Of a stretch of 6,299 bases of DNA, positions 5,081 through 6,299 are shown piece after piece. Source of the stretch: an uncultured Burkholderiaceae bacterium. Lineage in GTDB: Bacteria > Pseudomonadota > Gammaproteobacteria > Burkholderiales > Burkholderiaceae. A program made the position numbers and the translations under genes. The stretch spans positions 1 through 6,299 of the forward strand of contig CALMCK010000027.1 in NCBI GenBank assembly GCA_937862845.1, in the 5' to 3' direction. Within the stretch, counting starts at the first letter, position 1. Each line of letters starts with the position of its first letter. The notes under the pieces are model-generated. The model was not told where the DNA came from and searched no databases. It was given only the letters and a program-made list of their open reading frames with translations.

Positions 5081-5935
5081 GTTAAAATTATTTTCTAAAA
5101 ACACACCATCGGCTTTCACCGCCAAATCCAAGTTTTTCAATGTGACGAGGAGTTCTTTCATGCGCGGCAAAGGCACGGCGTTCGGGCCATCTGACCACGC
5201 TTCACTTGGGTTGGGATGCGTTTCCATAAACAAACCCGCGACGCCAACCGCGACGGCGGCGCGCGCGAGAACGGGGACGAATTCACGTTGGCCACCGCTG
5301 GTTGAGCCTTGCCCACCCGGCAATTGCACCGAGTGTGTCGCGTCAAACACCACGGGCGCATCGGCTTCGCGCATGATGGCGAGGCTGCGCATGTCAGAGA
5401 CGAGATTGTTGTAGCCAAAGCTCACGCCACGCTCGCAGGCGAGGAAATTGTCTTCATTCAAGCCAAGCTCACGCGCCGCGCTGCGGGCTTTTTCGATGAC
5501 GTTTTTCATGTCGCTTGGCGCGAGAAACTGACCTTTTTTGATGTTGACTGGCTTACCGCACTGTGCGACGGCGCGGATAAAGTCGGTTTGGCGGCACAAG
5601 AAAGCAGGCGTTTGCATGACATCGACCACGCTCGCGACTTCTTTAAGGTGGTCAACCTCATGCACGTCGGTCAACACAGGCAAACCCGTTTGGCGGCGCA
5701 CTTCGTCGAGAATTTTTAAGCCAGCGTCGATGCCGACACCGCGTTTGGTGTTGCCTGATGAGCGATTGGCCTTGTCGAAAGAGCCTTTGTAAATCAATGG
5801 AATGCCGAGCGCTTCGGTCATTTCTTTGAGCTGAAAAGCGACGTCCAGCGACATCTCAAGCCCTTCAATCGAGCACGTGCCCGCGATGAGGAAAAAAGGT
5901 TGGTTCAAACCAACGTCGTGGCCGCAGAGTTTCAT
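5078..5935 (-). CDS. kdsA: Kdo-8-phosphate synthase, metal-dependent class
   Basis: KdsA condenses phosphoenolpyruvate with D-arabinose 5-phosphate to give 3-deoxy-D-manno-octulosonate 8-phosphate, the committed step to the Kdo of lipopolysaccharide inner core, in the cytoplasm. The protein is 285 residues, a TIM barrel of normal length. Landmarks are FLIAGTCSIE (15-24), SFDKANRSS (52-60), AFLCRQTD (111-118), NIKKGQFLAP (131-140), GVSFGYNN (170-177), DATHSVQLPGG (198-208) and METHPNP (237-243). Cys21, His201, Glu238 and Asp249 match the four metal ligands of the Aquifex enzyme (C11, H185, E222, D233), and the spacing of the last three is identical. It therefore belongs to the metal-dependent class, not the E. 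coli class, which has Asn at the Cys position. GTC replaces the more common GPC, as I recall in Burkholderia. A GAAAG six bases before the ATG serves as a modest ribosome binding site. DUF1330 and eno follow. Confidence 0.98.
   Translation of the reverse strand: MKLCGHDVGLNQPFFLIAGTCSIEGLEMSLDVAFQLKEMTEALGIPLIYKGSFDKANRSSGNTKRGVGIDAGLKILDEVRRQTGLPVLTDVHEVDHLKEVASVVDVMQTPAFLCRQTDFIRAVAQCGKPVNIKKGQFLAPSDMKNVIEKARSAARELGLNEDNFLACERGVSFGYNNLVSDMRSLAIMREADAPVVFDATHSVQLPGGQGSTSGGQREFVPVLARAAVAVGVAGLFMETHPNPSEAWSDGPNAVPLPRMKELLVTLKNLDLAVKADGVFLENNFN
5892..5914 (-). other. Terminator-like hairpin inside the kdsA 5' coding region
   Basis: In kdsA codons 8-15 the minus strand reads GTTGGT-TTGA-ACCAAC, a perfect 6-bp hairpin with a 4-base loop, followed by C and six T. 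This is the shape of a small intrinsic terminator or attenuator. The T run comes from the Pro-Phe-Phe codons, which are conserved for the protein, so coding constraint alone may explain it. Confidence 0.3.
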
Positions 5936-5954
5936 ATTGTGCTTTCAGAAAATA

Positions 5955-5995
5955 TAAAACCACGGAATGTTCATGTTTGTATTTCCGTGGTTTTA
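5955..5995 (-). terminator. Hairpin between the kdsA promoter and kdsA start
   Basis: A perfect 13-bp inverted repeat (5955-5967 with 5983-5995) has a 15-base loop. Its core arms, AAACCACGG/CCGTGGTTT, are the same as in the eno terminator. On the minus strand the stem is followed by TTTTATATTTT, so it could act as a terminator or attenuator. It ends only about 20 bases before the kdsA ATG and lies downstream of the best kdsA promoter candidate. It may therefore be a leader element rather than the end of the tsf transcript, which already has its own terminator. It is nearly symmetrical and could also stop plus-strand transcription. Confidence 0.55.
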
Positions 5996-6025
5996 ATTAA
6001 GTTTGTTCAGGTGAATGGCTGTCAA
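5996..6025 (-). promoter_or_regulatory. Candidate kdsA promoter
   Basis: The minus strand carries a perfect -35 TTGACA (6025-6020), an 18-base spacer and CTTAAT (6001-5996, four of six -10 matches). Transcription would start near 5989, inside the first arm of the leader hairpin. A second candidate is an extended -10, TGCTAAAAT (6040-6032), without a good -35; it would start near 6025 and include the whole hairpin in the leader. Since the tsf terminator isolates kdsA from upstream transcription, a promoter is expected in this gap. Confidence 0.5.
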
Positions 6026-6071
6026 AATGCGATTTTAGCAAAAAAACCAACTCAATCATATAACGATAGAC

Positions 6072-6101
6072 AAAATAAAAGCGGGCAATGCCCGCTTTTA
6101 T
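6072..6101 (-). terminator. Intrinsic terminator of tsf
   Basis: Nine bases after the tsf stop, a perfect 12-bp stem (6075-6086 with 6090-6101), whose core is GCGGGC/GCCCGC, closes on a 3-base loop. On the minus strand it is flanked by TTTTATTTTG. This is a strong intrinsic terminator that ends the tsf transcript. The A-rich side makes it potentially bidirectional. Confidence 0.9.
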
Positions 6102-6110
6102 CAACAACAA

Positions 6111-6299
6111 TTAAGCACCTTGTGCCGCAGCGACTTGCGCTGCGACTTCGGCGGCGAAATCGTCGACTTTTTTCTCAATGCCTTCACCCACGATAAACAT
6201 CGTGAAGCCAGCGACTGTGGTGTTTTTCTCTTTGAGCATTTGCTCAACGGTTTGTTTGTCGTTTTTCACAAACGATTGGTTCAACAAAGACACTTCTTT
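6111..6299 (-). CDS. tsf: Elongation factor Ts, C-terminal end (partial)
   Basis: EF-Ts is the guanine nucleotide exchange factor that recycles EF-Tu from GDP to GTP form during translation. The 62 residues present run from KEVSLLNQSFVKNDKQTVEQ through FTMFIVGEGIEKK to the terminal DFAAEVAAQVAA stretch, the typical EF-Ts C-terminus with its GEGIEK motif. The reading frame continues past the right edge. The GTG at 6293-6291 is an internal valine codon (KEVSLLNQ), not the start. A strong terminator follows nine bases after the stop codon. rpsB is expected upstream, outside the window. Confidence 0.95.
   Translation of the reverse strand, partial: KEVSLLNQSFVKNDKQTVEQMLKEKNTTVAGFTMFIVGEGIEKKVDDFAAEVAAQVAAAQGA

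Noticed and set aside
5309..5719. 136-residue plus-strand open frame antisense to kdsA
   Set aside because: It is a shadow of kdsA codon structure; the kdsA frame keeps all catalytic motifs.
6111..6293. Small 60-residue gene starting at GTG 6293
   Set aside because: The frame continues to the window edge, and KEVSLLNQSFVK is internal EF-Ts sequence, so this is the 3' end of tsf.
1..6299. Mobile elements, CRISPR arrays, tRNA or rRNA genes, prophage or toxin-antitoxin modules
   Set aside because: No repeated spacers, transposase or integrase motifs, cloverleaf or rRNA signatures were seen; every long gene is a recognised core-genome family.

Overview
The window reads as chromosomal core sequence from a betaproteobacterium, most likely Burkholderiales. 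The evidence is an earP-efp pair (EF-P rhamnosylation), the gene order kdsA - DUF1330 - eno - ftsB, and a KdsA of the metal-dependent type whose wording closely resembles the Burkholderia enzyme as I remember it. Base composition is moderate for that group. I see no mobile element, CRISPR array, tRNA, rRNA or phage gene, and every protein belongs to a known family.

Layout. At the left edge are the first 13 codons of efp (minus strand), preceded by earP (144-1262, minus), whose product glycosylates EF-P. A consensus -10 box and a terminator-like hairpin lie between the two genes. hslO (Hsp33, plus strand) is transcribed divergently from earP. It meets a DUF218/YdcF-like membrane-anchored protein (minus) tail to tail, with a 4-bp overlap. 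Everything right of this point is on the minus strand. ftsB lies 22 bp upstream of the DUF218 gene, and the pair appears to share a promoter near 3220. An intrinsic terminator separates them from eno. Upstream of eno are a DUF1330 gene and kdsA, whose stop codon lies inside the DUF1330 ribosome binding site. At the right edge is the 3' end of tsf, followed by a strong intrinsic terminator. kdsA has its own TTGACA-type promoter candidate, with a long hairpin between that promoter and the start codon.

The genes serve translation (efp, earP, tsf), redox proteostasis (hslO), lipopolysaccharide Kdo synthesis (kdsA), glycolysis (eno) and division (ftsB). The kdsA-DUF1330-eno set is probably one transcript or a set of overlapping transcripts.

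I do not see a clear new biological system. The parts that deserve attention are regulatory and structural: two hairpins 2.7 kb apart that share the same 9-bp arms and flanks but have different loops; terminator-like hairpins in the efp and kdsA leaders and in the kdsA 5' coding region; a eno/ftsB boundary closed by a terminator; tsf next to kdsA where pyrG is common in relatives; and two uncharacterised families (DUF218, DUF1330) in conserved-looking contexts. Several start codons needed correction: earP, ftsB and eno begin downstream of the longest open frame, and hslO is uncertain.
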